Shown: positions 25,536-34,201, numbered from the stretch's first letter. The stretch is DNA of 45,520 bases from DATJBF01 sp035516795 (GCA_035516795.1 DATIZX010000155.1:1-45520), one strand, 5' to 3'. The notes: generated by a model not told the origin, from the letters alone. Numbers and translations: made by a program.

Positions 25536-27125
25536 TTACGGACCGAAGTTCGTCGCCGGTGGCTTTGGCGGATTGGGCGAAACGGCGTCCAATAGACTGC
25601 GCACCCTCGGCTTCGCGTTATCCTTCGGCAGCCATTTGTCGTTTGTATAGACCTGTTCCTTTGGCAAGCCATTGACATATTGCTCGTAGCCCGTTGTCTG
25701 CGACTCACCCCGCACAATCGTCGGTGTGAGGAAAATCAACAGGTCGCGCTTCGTCTTGCTGAGGCTCTTGCTCCGGAACAATGGGCCGAGCACCGGCATA
25801 TCCCCCATTAAGGGCACCTTCGTGTAATTGTCACTGACGTCTTGCCGCATCAAGCCGCCAATGGCCAGAGTATTGCCACTCTTAATTAGTACCGTCGTGG
25901 TTGCTGTCCGCGTGTTGATAATGGGAATCTGCACGGACGAGCCACCGCCGCTCTGCAATGTCGCATTCTCCGTTGAACTACTGGCTTCGGGTGTCACTTC
26001 CAGGTTCACGAAGTCATCCTTGTTGATGCGAGGCAGCACGTTGAGGATAATGCCGATATCTTTGTACTGAAATCCGTTGACCTGAAGGGAAGCGGTTTGC
26101 TCACTAAACGCGAAACTCGGAATTGGGTACTCAGTGGCAATCGAGATCCGGGCCTTTTCGTTATCCGTCGTCACCACCCGGGGATTGGCCAGCAACTCGG
26201 TATCTGAGTCCTGGCTTAAATACGAGAAAACCATGCTAGCCCGTCCCGCGTCCAGCAGAGCGACACCCGCCGACCACGGTGTAATGAATGAGCCGCCGGC
26301 CTGCTTCACCCACTGAAATCCGGAAACCGGCCTGTTCTGATCGTCGACGATGACTTGGGGCGGCTGCGTGGGATCCGACGAAATAGCACTGCCGCCAGCT
26401 GCAACCTGGTGGTCCAACAAAGTGCCGCTCCAATCGAAGCCCAGATCTTTCTTGGGGTTCTTTGTAGTCTCGACGAATTTGGCTTCGATCAAAACCTGTG
26501 GCGTTTGTGTGTCGAGCGACTGAATGAGCGGAACTAATTTGGCCAAATTGGAGGGAGTATCCGAGAGGACCAAGGTGTTGCTGCGGGTGTCGACCTGAAT
26601 CTTGCCTTCTTTCGTCAGAATGGGATCAAGCGTTTTTTTCACATCCTCAGCTTTGGCATAATTCAGCGTGACAGTGCGCAATTCGACCGGCTCGGTATTA
26701 AGGGATTCTCGGGACTTGATTTTGACGACATCGTCGTCCTTGACATAGGCATACCCTTTGGATTCGGCAATCAACTGCATCGCTTCCGCGTAGGACACCC
26801 CTCTTAGGTTCACGGTCACTTTGCCCGTTACTTCTTCGCCAAGGATCAAATTGATGTCGGCTTTGGCAGCAAGCGTCCGCAGCACATTTTGAATGTCAGC
26901 TTCAATGTAACTGATTTCGATTGGTTCTTGGGCTGACGGCGCTGGAACAGCCGCGCTTACGGGAATGGGCGCCGACACCACAGCGGAGGCTGTTGTCGGT
27001 GTGTTCGTCGAGACCGACATCCGGGTCGAAGCGAGAGCTTCTGACGCAGTGGCACTTTGGGCCTGCGACTCCCAAGCCATCCAGAAGGGAACGGCACAAA
27101 TGATCAGAAATCGGAGCGTCTTCAT
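25536..27125 (-). CDS. pilQ: Type IV pilus secretin
   Basis: 529 residues from ATG 27125. Forms the outer-membrane channel of the pilus. Signal peptide 1-23 (MKTLRFLIICAVPFWMAWES, then QAQ). STN/N0 domain ~60-130 (ISYIEADIQNVLRTLAAKA), an N1 domain (LNYAKAEDVKKTLDPIL; TRSNTLVLSDTPSNLAKL), and the secretin beta domain from ~195 to 480 (LLANPRVVTTDNEKARI; TTVLIKSGNTLAIGGLMRQD; PVLGPLFRSKSLSKTKRDLL; IFLTPTIV). No AMIN repeats precede it, so it is shorter than many PilQ. The frame is open to a GTG at 27176 that overlaps the pilP stop as GTGA, so a longer, coupled start is possible. Confidence 0.93.
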   Translation of the reverse strand: MKTLRFLIICAVPFWMAWESQAQSATASEALASTRMSVSTNTPTTASAVVSAPIPVSAAVPAPSAQEPIEISYIEADIQNVLRTLAAKADINLILGEEVTGKVTVNLRGVSYAEAMQLIAESKGYAYVKDDDVVKIKSRESLNTEPVELRTVTLNYAKAEDVKKTLDPILTKEGKIQVDTRSNTLVLSDTPSNLAKLVPLIQSLDTQTPQVLIEAKFVETTKNPKKDLGFDWSGTLLDHQVAAGGSAISSDPTQPPQVIVDDQNRPVSGFQWVKQAGGSFITPWSAGVALLDAGRASMVFSYLSQDSDTELLANPRVVTTDNEKARISIATEYPIPSFAFSEQTASLQVNGFQYKDIGIILNVLPRINKDDFVNLEVTPEASSSTENATLQSGGGSSVQIPIINTRTATTTVLIKSGNTLAIGGLMRQDVSDNYTKVPLMGDMPVLGPLFRSKSLSKTKRDLLIFLTPTIVRGESQTTGYEQYVNGLPKEQVYTNDKWLPKDNAKPRVRSLLDAVSPNPPKPPATNFGP

Positions 27126-27172
27126 GTAATCTGTTTGTATCAGCATCCTTTGGGCCAGCGCGGTCTCTGAAA

Positions 27173-27775
27173 TCACCGTTGTTTGTTGGGCTCATGACCG
27201 CTGAGCCACAACTCCAGTTTTTGACCACCGACCTCCAACAGGATGGATTCGCGTGCAATTTGCAGGGCTTTCACCTCTATTTCTCCCTGTGCCGTCGGTA
27301 CCTTCACGGCTCTTTTCGGTCCAACTAATTGGCCATTTACGACCGCCGATGGATGGACGGGGTCGTACAATACACCGTCCAACTTCAACAATCCGGGCGC
27401 GATCACGGGGCTTGTCGTGGCAGCAGGATCTCCAGTTTGGGCGATGGCAACCGAGACAAATGGATTGCGTTCATTTTTCGGCGCGTAAGAAGATGTGACG
27501 ATCCGGAGATCAACGTTTGATTTGGCAACAGTTCGTGCCCCTGCCCAAGCGCACATAAAGAGGAACAGCACAAGAAAGATGAGCGCCTGACAGAACGCCA
27601 GAATCCTGACGAATCGCAGGGGGGCCGTAACACTGCTCGGTCTTGCCGTCTGGCCTTTCCCGGAATCGGCGGAGAGATTTAGCTTCGGAGCCAATTCCAC
27701 GCGGCGCAAAGCTTCATCCAGCGATAGGTTAGTCCATGTACCCGGCCAGACTACTGGATGGATTTGGGATTTCAT
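27173..27775 (-). CDS. pilP: PilP/GspC-like inner membrane protein
   Basis: 200 residues. One membrane segment at ~55-78 (ILAFCQALIFLVLFLFMCAW) and a periplasmic C-terminal beta domain: ERNPFVSV, LLKLDGVLYDPVHPSAVVNG, ILLEVGGQKLELWL. That order matches the HR domain of GspC/PilP, which links the inner-membrane PilNO complex to the secretin. It lacks the lipobox of classical PilP, so the symbol is by position and domain. The start overlaps the pilO stop by ATGA, and the stop overlaps the open frame of pilQ. Confidence 0.75.
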   Translation of the reverse strand: MKSQIHPVVWPGTWTNLSLDEALRRVELAPKLNLSADSGKGQTARPSSVTAPLRFVRILAFCQALIFLVLFLFMCAWAGARTVAKSNVDLRIVTSSYAPKNERNPFVSVAIAQTGDPAATTSPVIAPGLLKLDGVLYDPVHPSAVVNGQLVGPKRAVKVPTAQGEIEVKALQIARESILLEVGGQKLELWLSGHEPNKQR

Positions 27776-28377
27776 GTCGCTTTCTTCCCTTCAACCGCCG
27801 CTACAGGCTGCTCCGGCCGAATGCGCAGCATAATATCCAACGTCGCCTCTTGGCGACGCCGGTCCTCATCATTAGCCGCAATAGACAAATTGCCAATCTC
27901 CCCGACAGGGAAGCTGTTTTCCAAGTCTGCAACGAACTTCCCGATTTCATCGTAACTACCCATAAGATCGATCCGTGCGGTGTATGGCTGGCACTTCTCA
28001 TTTTCCGATAGTTCGAGTTTGTTGCCCGCATGTAAACCCTCGATGCGGATCGGATGCTTTTCCGCCAGAAGAGTGATCTCACGAACAATCCATGCAAACG
28101 GGTCGCCGTCAATCATCCTGGCTTCCTGCGCTTCGACGAAGGACTTCACTTGAGCCCGGTAAGCTCCTTCTTTCAGCGCTTGACGAGCGGCTTCTTCGGC
28201 CTGCTGGATCTGGTCGTTGACCGTCGTAATGCGGGTTCTTGTCTCCACCAGGTTTTTCCAATTGGGGAGAACGTAAAGCTCGGCGACGCCAACGCTAGCA
28301 CCCAGCGTCAAAATGCCAACCAGGACAACCTTCTGCAGCTTGTCCTTCGGCAACTTGCTCAGGAAACCAAGTTTCAT
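27772..28377 (-). CDS. pilO: PilO-like inner membrane pilus assembly protein
   Basis: 201 residues. One membrane segment (~18-38), a coiled coil (~45-80: TRTRITTVNDQIQQAEEAAR), and a periplasmic ferredoxin-like domain (IRIEGLHAGNK, TARIDLMGSYDEIGKFVADL, FPVGEIGNLSIAAN). PilO and PilN form the alignment complex between PilM and PilPQ. Overlaps both neighbours by ATGA. Confidence 0.85.
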   Translation of the reverse strand: MKLGFLSKLPKDKLQKVVLVGILTLGASVGVAELYVLPNWKNLVETRTRITTVNDQIQQAEEAARQALKEGAYRAQVKSFVEAQEARMIDGDPFAWIVREITLLAEKHPIRIEGLHAGNKLELSENEKCQPYTARIDLMGSYDEIGKFVADLENSFPVGEIGNLSIAANDEDRRRQEATLDIMLRIRPEQPVAAVEGKKAT

Positions 28378-29033
28378 TTCTTATCTTTTTCTTTGTAGCG
28401 GCACTCGATAGCAAAGGCGGCGTCCGGCAATACCGGGGCTGACTTTTCAGCCGCGCTGTAGCCCCTCGAAATAGAGCGGAGTTGGATGTCCTCCACAAGC
28501 GCTCCGAAGCGCGCGTCGCCGCGCAATGTCCGCAGAAATTGATCCACTTCCAATTCGGGGCGACTGCTGGTGGCGATGCCTTCCAACCGAAGAACTAGGT
28601 GTTCGACCGTTTTCGGCCGCCCGCCATGCTTTGACCCAGCTTCTTCGCCGTGGCTTTCGGCAGCAGTTTCCACAGACAATCCGAGGGTAAGCCGGCTAAG
28701 TTGGATGGTTGGCGGAATCAGATCCTTGACCAGCGCCAACTCTGGCGCAATGAGAACGCGTGACTGATTCAAACCAACGATTTCTTCGGCCAGCGCACGG
28801 GTTTTCTGGAATTCAGCCTCTTTGTCGGAGACGCTGATCTTGCTCCAGTTCGCTTCCAGCGTCTGCAACTCGGCGGATTTTTGCGCTCGCAGCACCGACA
28901 ATATACTCCCCGACGCCACGACCACCGTTAACAACCCCAAGCTCACCGCAATCACAATTTTGAGCGGATCATGCGCGCGCGCTGCCTGCGCCTGTTGTTC
29001 TTCTGCCAGAAGATTGAGAGTGATGGCTGTCAT
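28374..29033 (-). CDS. pilN: PilN-like inner membrane pilus assembly protein
   Basis: 219 residues. The N-terminus MTAITLNLLAEEQQAQ contains the short INLLP-type segment that inserts into PilM. A membrane segment lies at ~26-46 (IVIAVSLGLLTVVVASGSIL), a coiled coil at ~50-95, and the periplasmic domain has QLSRLTLGLS and LRLEGIATSSRPELEVDQFL. Starts 18 bases after pilM and overlaps pilO by ATGA. The Gly/His/Glu-rich insert at ~125-145 (ESHGEEAGSKHGG) is unusual. Confidence 0.85.
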   Translation of the reverse strand: MTAITLNLLAEEQQAQAARAHDPLKIVIAVSLGLLTVVVASGSILSVLRAQKSAELQTLEANWSKISVSDKEAEFQKTRALAEEIVGLNQSRVLIAPELALVKDLIPPTIQLSRLTLGLSVETAAESHGEEAGSKHGGRPKTVEHLVLRLEGIATSSRPELEVDQFLRTLRGDARFGALVEDIQLRSISRGYSAAEKSAPVLPDAAFAIECRYKEKDKK

Positions 29034-29051
29034 AACGGGGGGTAATCCTGC

Positions 29052-30104
29052 TCAAGAAAGGCGCGCCGCTGCAACACCGATCGCGGCCGCGAGGGTGGGA
29101 CCGAGCGCGAACACCTGTTCCTTTTCTCCATTCAACCGGCTCACGTCCAGATTCTGCACTGGATTCCAACACTCGATTTGCGCGCCTACGCTCTCTCCCA
29201 ATACCGTCAGCAAGGCCGGGGAACTGGCGGATCCACCGCAGGCGAAAATCTGGCGCACATGTCTCTCGTTTTGCCTCTCGAAGAAGTCGATGGAAGACCG
29301 GATCTCCCGCGCGAGGGGCGAAATGGCAGTCCTCACCAATTTCTGCACAGGCTCGGACATCTTACGCTTTTCTTCTTCCGCCTCATGTGGCTGGAGCAGA
29401 AGAATCTGACTGATGTAATCACTGAGTTGAGCACCGCCAAAATGCATGATCCGGGTGATGAGCGGCATCCCATCCATTAGGAAATTGATGCTGGTCATAC
29501 GCGCCCCGATGTCCACCAGCACCACGACTTCGTCCTGCAGTCCCGGATTGCCAACTTGAAAAGCATTGATTACCGAGACTGCAGCCAGCTCAATCACCAC
29601 GGGTTTGACTTTGGCCGCCACCAACGCGTCACGCAGGGCGTCCACCTCTTCCTTCTGGGCGCCTCCAACAAGCACCTTGGTCTTGGCCGCCTCCTTGCCT
29701 TTTGCCGCCTCGTTTCCTCTCTGCAATTCGAAAACGTCCAGATAGTAGGAAGAAAAATCGCGCCGCAGATACCCGGAACTGTTCAGTTTCAAGGCACTTT
29801 TGATTTCGGCTAGGGGCACCGGCGGAAACTCCGTTTGACAAACCATTGCGGAACCGCAACTTATCGTTACGAACGCGTGCCGCTCCGAGGTTTTTAATCC
29901 TTCCACAAGCTGCTGGATTTCGGCAGAAAACTCCGGCTCTTTGTGAGACCTTGCCAGCTCGTGCGGCAGGGTTCGCGTGGCGCATTCGACCAATTCCATT
30001 TTCTCCCGTTGCGGTCGAACCACCACAGCTTTGATTTGGCTGCTCCCCAGATCAATGCCCAGTGCCAATTCGCGTTTTGGTTGTTTGTTGCGTCGGAATA
30101 GCAT
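29052..30104 (-). CDS. pilM: Type IV pilus assembly actin-like ATPase
   Basis: 350 residues, the usual PilM length. Cytoplasmic actin-fold protein that binds the PilN tail. ALGIDLGSSQIKAVVV is the phosphate-1 motif, VVLVDIGARMTSINFL phosphate 2, and FACGGSASSPALLTVLGE the adenosine motif. First gene of pilM-N-O-P-Q. The ATG at 30104 has AGGCAGGG upstream, and a -24/-12 candidate lies at 30125-30140. Confidence 0.93.
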   Translation of the reverse strand: MLFRRNKQPKRELALGIDLGSSQIKAVVVRPQREKMELVECATRTLPHELARSHKEPEFSAEIQQLVEGLKTSERHAFVTISCGSAMVCQTEFPPVPLAEIKSALKLNSSGYLRRDFSSYYLDVFELQRGNEAAKGKEAAKTKVLVGGAQKEEVDALRDALVAAKVKPVVIELAAVSVINAFQVGNPGLQDEVVVLVDIGARMTSINFLMDGMPLITRIMHFGGAQLSDYISQILLLQPHEAEEEKRKMSEPVQKLVRTAISPLAREIRSSIDFFERQNERHVRQIFACGGSASSPALLTVLGESVGAQIECWNPVQNLDVSRLNGEKEQVFALGPTLAAAIGVAAARLS

Positions 30105-30124
30105 CTTGATTCGCCCTGCCTTTT

Positions 30125-30140
30125 AGCACGTCATATGCCG
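30125..30140 (-). promoter_or_regulatory. Sigma54-type -24/-12 candidate before pilM
   Basis: Read leftward the site is CGGCATATGACGTGCT, with GGCA and TGCT in the sigma54 spacing. The expected start of transcription near 30114 leaves only ~10 bases before the pilM ATG and would cut part of the ribosome site, which lowers confidence. Confidence 0.4.
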
Positions 30141-30169
30141 CATGATAGTAAGCCTTTTGATTCCGGTGT

Positions 30170-30562
30170 TTAATAAGGTCCCCAGTCAACCGAAACGCCC
30201 GAAAGCGCATCTTTGGTGTCCGGTGAAATGAGTACCTGGTTTGTGCCCACCGGTCCGATCGTGTAGGAATTACCTAACAAATCCGTCGTGCTGATAAAGC
30301 CGGCCTTGGTGTATTGGGCAATGACTAACAAATCGGCCGCGCCAATCGGGTCATTGTCTTTTTTGCCCTTCTCAAACGCCCAGGCGTCAACGGCAGCATC
30401 GATGATCCGCGCGTCGTTCACAATGCGTTTGGCTTGCGACTGTTTGCGCGCCTTGATGAACGTGGGCACCGCAAGTGCCGCAAGCAAGCCGATCAAGGCA
30501 ACAATAATCATGATTTCTACGAGGGTGAACGCCTGCCGTTGCTTACGCCAGATCCTTGGCAC
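30170..30562 (-). CDS. Type IV major-pilin-like prepilin, copy 2
   Basis: 130 residues from GTG 30562, which has AGGAGG 8 bases upstream; the frame is open 3 codons further. The leader PRIWRKQRQA ends in Ala before FTLVEIMIIVALIGLLAALA, so cleavage would be after Ala instead of the usual Gly. Glu is at mature position 5. KARKQSQAKRIVNDARIIDA continues the helix; the tail ends DALSGVSVDWGPY. Closely similar to the upstream prepilin, so the pair arose by duplication. Lies between it and pilM. Confidence 0.85.
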   Translation of the reverse strand: MPRIWRKQRQAFTLVEIMIIVALIGLLAALAVPTFIKARKQSQAKRIVNDARIIDAAVDAWAFEKGKKDNDPIGAADLLVIAQYTKAGFISTTDLLGNSYTIGPVGTNQVLISPDTKDALSGVSVDWGPY

Positions 30563-30621
30563 AGAATCCACCTCCTCTCGTCTTGCCGCTCATTGATTGG
30601 TCGTCTCCTCCTCTTGAGGCA

Positions 30622-30648
30622 GAGGCAGGAGGAACAACCTCCTGCCTC
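30622..30648. repeat. Strong hairpin between the two tandem pilin genes
   Basis: GAGGCAGGAGG (30622-30632) pairs perfectly with CCTCCTGCCTC (30638-30648) around the loop AACAA. No T run follows in the leftward direction, so it is not a standard terminator. It could shield the 3' end of the upstream pilin mRNA or lower readthrough. One arm resembles and the other complements a ribosome-binding sequence. Confidence 0.6.
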
Positions 30649-30698
30649 ACGCCGCTTCACGGACAGCGCTTGCGCGCTGGTAAACGACAACAGTTTTT

Positions 30699-31082
30699 CT
30701 AATAGGCGCCCCAGTCAATCCCAACCCCACTTAGGGCGGTCTTTGTTGAGGCCGCGATTACTACCTGTTGCGTGCCGACGCCATGAGTGAAGTCATAGGT
30801 GGCACCGAGCAGATCGGTGTTCTGCCATGCTCCCTTCAGATACGTGGCGGCGCTGGTGGTGACGACCGCATCACCATCCTTCTTACCGTTCTCCAGTGCC
30901 CACTGGTCAATGGCGGCGTCCATCTGGCGCGCGTCATTGAGGATCCGGCGGCCCTGAGCCTGTTTGCGGGCTTTGACGAAGCCCGGGATCGCGAGGGCGG
31001 CGAGCAACCCAATGATGGCAACCACAATCATGATTTCAACCAGGGTAAACGCCGCGTTGCTGCTGCGAATCTTGCTAGACAT
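30699..31082 (-). CDS. pilA: Type IV major-pilin-like prepilin, copy 1
   Basis: 127 residues from ATG 31082; the frame is open 13 codons upstream, but this start gives a short leader SSKIRSSNAA before FTLVEIMIVVAIIGLLAALA, with Glu at mature position 5 and Ala at the cleavage site. The helix KARKQAQGRRILNDARQMDA and a small C-terminal domain ending TALSGVGIDWGAY follow. The product should be the main pilus subunit. A strong sigma54-type promoter lies at 31134-31149, and a sigma54 activator gene is immediately upstream, as expected for pilA. Which of the two copies is the major subunit is not certain. Confidence 0.88.
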   Translation of the reverse strand: MSSKIRSSNAAFTLVEIMIVVAIIGLLAALAIPGFVKARKQAQGRRILNDARQMDAAIDQWALENGKKDGDAVVTTSAATYLKGAWQNTDLLGATYDFTHGVGTQQVVIAASTKTALSGVGIDWGAY

Positions 31083-31133
31083 TTTTTTCACCTGCCTTTC
31101 CTGGAATTCTCTATCTTTCACAGCGAATAGAAC

Positions 31134-31149
31134 AGCAGACTAAATGCCA
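31134..31149 (-). promoter_or_regulatory. Sigma54-type -24/-12 promoter before pilA copy 1
   Basis: Read leftward the site is TGGCATTTAGTCTGCT, a near-consensus TGGCAC-N5-TTGCW with correct spacing. Transcription should start near 31123, giving a ~40-base leader. The site has the same TGGCAT and CTGCTGTT parts as the one before pilC. Confidence 0.7.
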
Positions 31150-31295
31150 GCGCCTTTGAGACTGAAAAATGATTATTTCGCATGGATTTCAGAGCATCTT
31201 GGCGCTTGACTATGGAGAGACGTTGAGAAAATTTGCAGCTTCGCGAGGGCCGACGCTCAAAACCGGCAGTCGTCCGCACGGAATTGATGCTCTGA

Positions 31296-32780
31296 CTAGG
31301 CTGAAGCGGGGACGGTCTCTAATTCATCCGCAGGTCCGAGTTTCCGATAAAGAGTGGCCATACTGATGCCGAGCATTTCAGAGGCCTTCTCCTTGTCACC
31401 ACCGGCCTGTTGGATGACTTGTTCGATGTAACTCGCTTCCTGCCGTCGCAAAAACTCCTTGAGTTGCAGAGGAGGGACATCCTTATTCCACGGCGCAGCG
31501 ACGGGCGATCTTTCGCGCAGGGCCGTGTCGGCAACGGGTGGCGTCGTGGATGCTGCTGACGTCGCGCCTGACGGCTGAGGCCCTACTCCCGCGACTGTTT
31601 CCAATGCGCGCTCGGGCAAATCGCGGAGCACAATGACGCCGTCGTCGCACAGAGCACACGCGCGCTCGATGGCATTCTGCAATTCCCGAACGTTGCCCGG
31701 CCAGCTATACACTTTCAGCACAGTCATTACTTCATCAGAAATGTGAGGCGCAGGAACACCCTGACGTTTGGAGATTTCGTGAATGAAATGAGCGACCAGG
31801 AGCGGTATGTCTTCAACCCGATCCCGCAGGGGTGGGAGCTGGATCGGAATCACGCTGAGCCGGTAATAAAGATCTTCGCGAAAAACCTTATCCAACATCC
31901 TTTGTTGCAACGGTTCGTTGGTGGCAGCCAAAACGCGTACGTCCACTTTGATCGTTTCGGTATCACCGACGCGTCGCAGTTCCTTGTCTTGCAGGAAGCG
32001 CAGCAGTTTGCTCTGAAGACTCGGCGCCATCGACCCAATTTCATCCAGAAGGATGGTTCCACCATCGGCATGCTGGAAAAGACCAACCTTGTCAAAAGCC
32101 GCACCCGTGAAAGCCCCCTTGCGATGTCCGAACAACTCGGACTCAAGCAAGTGCTCGGGCAGGGCGCTGCAGTTGACAGCTAAGAATGGCAGGGCGGCGC
32201 GACGGCTGTTGTAGTGCAAGGCACGCGCGACGAGTTCCTTCCCCGTACCGCTTTCGCCGAGAATCAACACAGTGGAATCGGTATTGGCCACGCGCTCAAT
32301 CAGGCGGTACACCGCCTCCATCCGCGGGCTGACTCCGATCATGGATTCGAAACGGAATTTATCTTGAAGTTGCCGCTTGAGTTGGATGTTTTCTTCGATC
32401 GCATGAACTGCTTTCTCGTGCAACAATGCGTTGTCGATGCGCTTGACCAATTCATCAATCTGAAAGGGCTTTTCAATGAAATCGTGGGCGCCACCGCGCA
32501 ACGCCTGGACGGCCCGTTCCTTCGTGCCCTGGCCTGTGATCATCATCACCGGAATGGAACGGTTAAATGCTTTGATCTGCTGCAATAGCTTCAAACCCTG
32601 AGGCTTACCTTCAGGCATTTCGATATCTGTCAGCACAAGATCGGGGCTTTGCTCCTTGACGATTTCGAAGGCACGCTCTGAATTGTTCGCCGGGACAATG
32701 TCATGACGATGCTCCCGTAGCACTTCCGAGAGCACCGACACCATGGTCGGATCATCATCCACAATCACAATTTTGGCCAT
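31296..32780 (-). CDS. pilR: Sigma54-dependent response regulator, PilR-like
   Basis: 494 residues. Receiver domain with D52 in LTDIEMP and K104. AAA+ domain with Walker A GESGTGKE (175-182), GAFTGA (222-227), Walker B ILLDEIGS (243-250) and FREDLYYRLSV. A Pro/Ala/Ser-rich linker (~390-430) leads to a C-terminal helix-turn-helix (DKEKASEMLGISMATLYRKL). It lies between pilC and the pilin genes, the usual place of pilR, and probably activates the pilin promoter. No adjacent pilS; the hybrid kinase at the other end of the locus or an outside kinase may serve it. Confidence 0.92.
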   Translation of the reverse strand: MAKIVIVDDDPTMVSVLSEVLREHRHDIVPANNSERAFEIVKEQSPDLVLTDIEMPEGKPQGLKLLQQIKAFNRSIPVMMITGQGTKERAVQALRGGAHDFIEKPFQIDELVKRIDNALLHEKAVHAIEENIQLKRQLQDKFRFESMIGVSPRMEAVYRLIERVANTDSTVLILGESGTGKELVARALHYNSRRAALPFLAVNCSALPEHLLESELFGHRKGAFTGAAFDKVGLFQHADGGTILLDEIGSMAPSLQSKLLRFLQDKELRRVGDTETIKVDVRVLAATNEPLQQRMLDKVFREDLYYRLSVIPIQLPPLRDRVEDIPLLVAHFIHEISKRQGVPAPHISDEVMTVLKVYSWPGNVRELQNAIERACALCDDGVIVLRDLPERALETVAGVGPQPSGATSAASTTPPVADTALRERSPVAAPWNKDVPPLQLKEFLRRQEASYIEQVIQQAGGDKEKASEMLGISMATLYRKLGPADELETVPASA

Positions 32781-32813
32781 GAAAACCCTCCGGTCCCTTT
32801 GCTGCCCGCCCGT

Positions 32814-34022
32814 CTAAAATTGTACGATCTGGTTCAGTTTAAAGATGGGCAGGAACATACAAATCACAATGCTGCCGACCACCACGCCGAGAAACAAGAT
32901 CAGCAGCGGTTCGATCAACGAAGTCAATCCCGCCAGCGTGGCTTCAATCTCTTCATCGTAAAAATCAGAAATCTTCTCCAACATCACGTCCACCTTGCCG
33001 GTCTGCTCGCCGGCAGATACCATGCGCACCAGCATGGGAGGAAAAATCGAATGCTGCCGCAGAGCCAGCGCGAGATTATCGCCGCGTTCGATACTGGCGG
33101 CCGTTTTCTCGACCGCATCTTCCACGACCGTATTTCCCGACGATTGACCCACGATGCGCAAGGTTTCCAGGATCGGCACGCCGCTTCTCAGCAGCGCGGC
33201 AAACGTCCTTGAAAATCGGGAGATGGCAATTTTATGAATCAGCTTTCCAAAAACCGGCAATCGCAACTTGATACGGTCCCAGACCGCGGCGCCCTTCTTG
33301 GTGTGTTTTAATTGAACAAACCCATAAATCGCGGCGGCCACCGTTGCCGCAGCCAGGAGGAAGTAATGCCGCAAGATGTCACTGATATGAATCAACACTT
33401 GCGTGGGGCCCGGCAGTTGCGCTCCGAAATCTTTGTAGATGCCGCCGAAGATTGGAATCACCTTAAGGATCAAGAACAGAGCAATGGAAATTGCAATGAA
33501 ACACACGATTACCGGATACGTCATCGCTGATTTCACTTTCTTTTTCAGGCGTGACGTCGATTCCAGATAGCTGGCCAGCCGATCCAAAATCTCCGCAATC
33601 AATCCCCCGGTTTCTCCGGCCTCGACCATGCTCACATAGAGACGATTGAATACGCGCGGATGCTCCGTCAGCGCCTCCGAAAACGCCTGGCCCTTTTCCA
33701 CTCCCTCGGTGACCTGGCGCAATATGGATTTGAATGCCTTGTTGTCGGTTTGTTCTTCCAACGCTGTCAGTGATTGCACCAACGGCAAGCCAGCATCCAT
33801 CATGGTGGCCAATTGACGTGTGAACACAACCAGGTCCTGCGGCTTGACTTTGCCTTGCTGTCGTTTGCGGCCAATCTTCCGGGTCGCACCGCGGCGCATC
33901 GTGACCACCATCAGGCCGCGGTCCATTAACTGCGTCGCCGCAGTGTGTTCGTCGAGGGCCTCGACGTCACCGCTGATCGACCGTCCGGACGGGTCGCGGG
34001 CTTGATATATGAAACTCGCCAT
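32814..34022 (-). CDS. pilC: Type IV pilus inner-membrane platform protein
   Basis: 402 residues, the family length. Two T2SSF domains (~70-190 and ~270-395), each with QLATMMDAGLPLVQSL- and FAALLRSGVPILETL-like motifs and membrane helices (PVIVCFIAISIALFLILKV; PLLILFLGVVVGSIVICMFL). Its cytoplasmic parts contact the motor ATPases that extend and retract the fibre. First gene of the leftward pilus locus, 33 bases before pilR, so the two are probably co-transcribed. A -24/-12 site lies 50-65 bases before its ATG. Confidence 0.95.
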   Translation of the reverse strand: MASFIYQARDPSGRSISGDVEALDEHTAATQLMDRGLMVVTMRRGATRKIGRKRQQGKVKPQDLVVFTRQLATMMDAGLPLVQSLTALEEQTDNKAFKSILRQVTEGVEKGQAFSEALTEHPRVFNRLYVSMVEAGETGGLIAEILDRLASYLESTSRLKKKVKSAMTYPVIVCFIAISIALFLILKVIPIFGGIYKDFGAQLPGPTQVLIHISDILRHYFLLAAATVAAAIYGFVQLKHTKKGAAVWDRIKLRLPVFGKLIHKIAISRFSRTFAALLRSGVPILETLRIVGQSSGNTVVEDAVEKTAASIERGDNLALALRQHSIFPPMLVRMVSAGEQTGKVDVMLEKISDFYDEEIEATLAGLTSLIEPLLILFLGVVVGSIVICMFLPIFKLNQIVQF

Positions 34023-34071
34023 AGTTTTTCTTTAAATCCGCTCCTGCCACCACTAATTCTGTGTAAAAAAC

Positions 34072-34087
34072 AGCAGCTAATATGCCA
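34072..34087 (-). promoter_or_regulatory. Sigma54-type -24/-12 promoter before pilC
   Basis: Read leftward the site is TGGCATATTAGCTGCT, near-consensus with correct spacing. Transcription should start near 34061, a ~39-base leader for pilC. It shares the sequence TGGCAT-N5-CTGCTGTT with the pilA site at 31134-31149. Confidence 0.65.
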
Positions 34088-34201
34088 TTGGTCATTTGGC
34101 GAAATCCGTGTCCAGACGGTGCGAAAAGTATCGTTGGATGTCCGTTTTTGTAACGCTTCGATGTACAAAGTCGTTACCGAATCCAGGAAGGGAATACCAG
34201 A

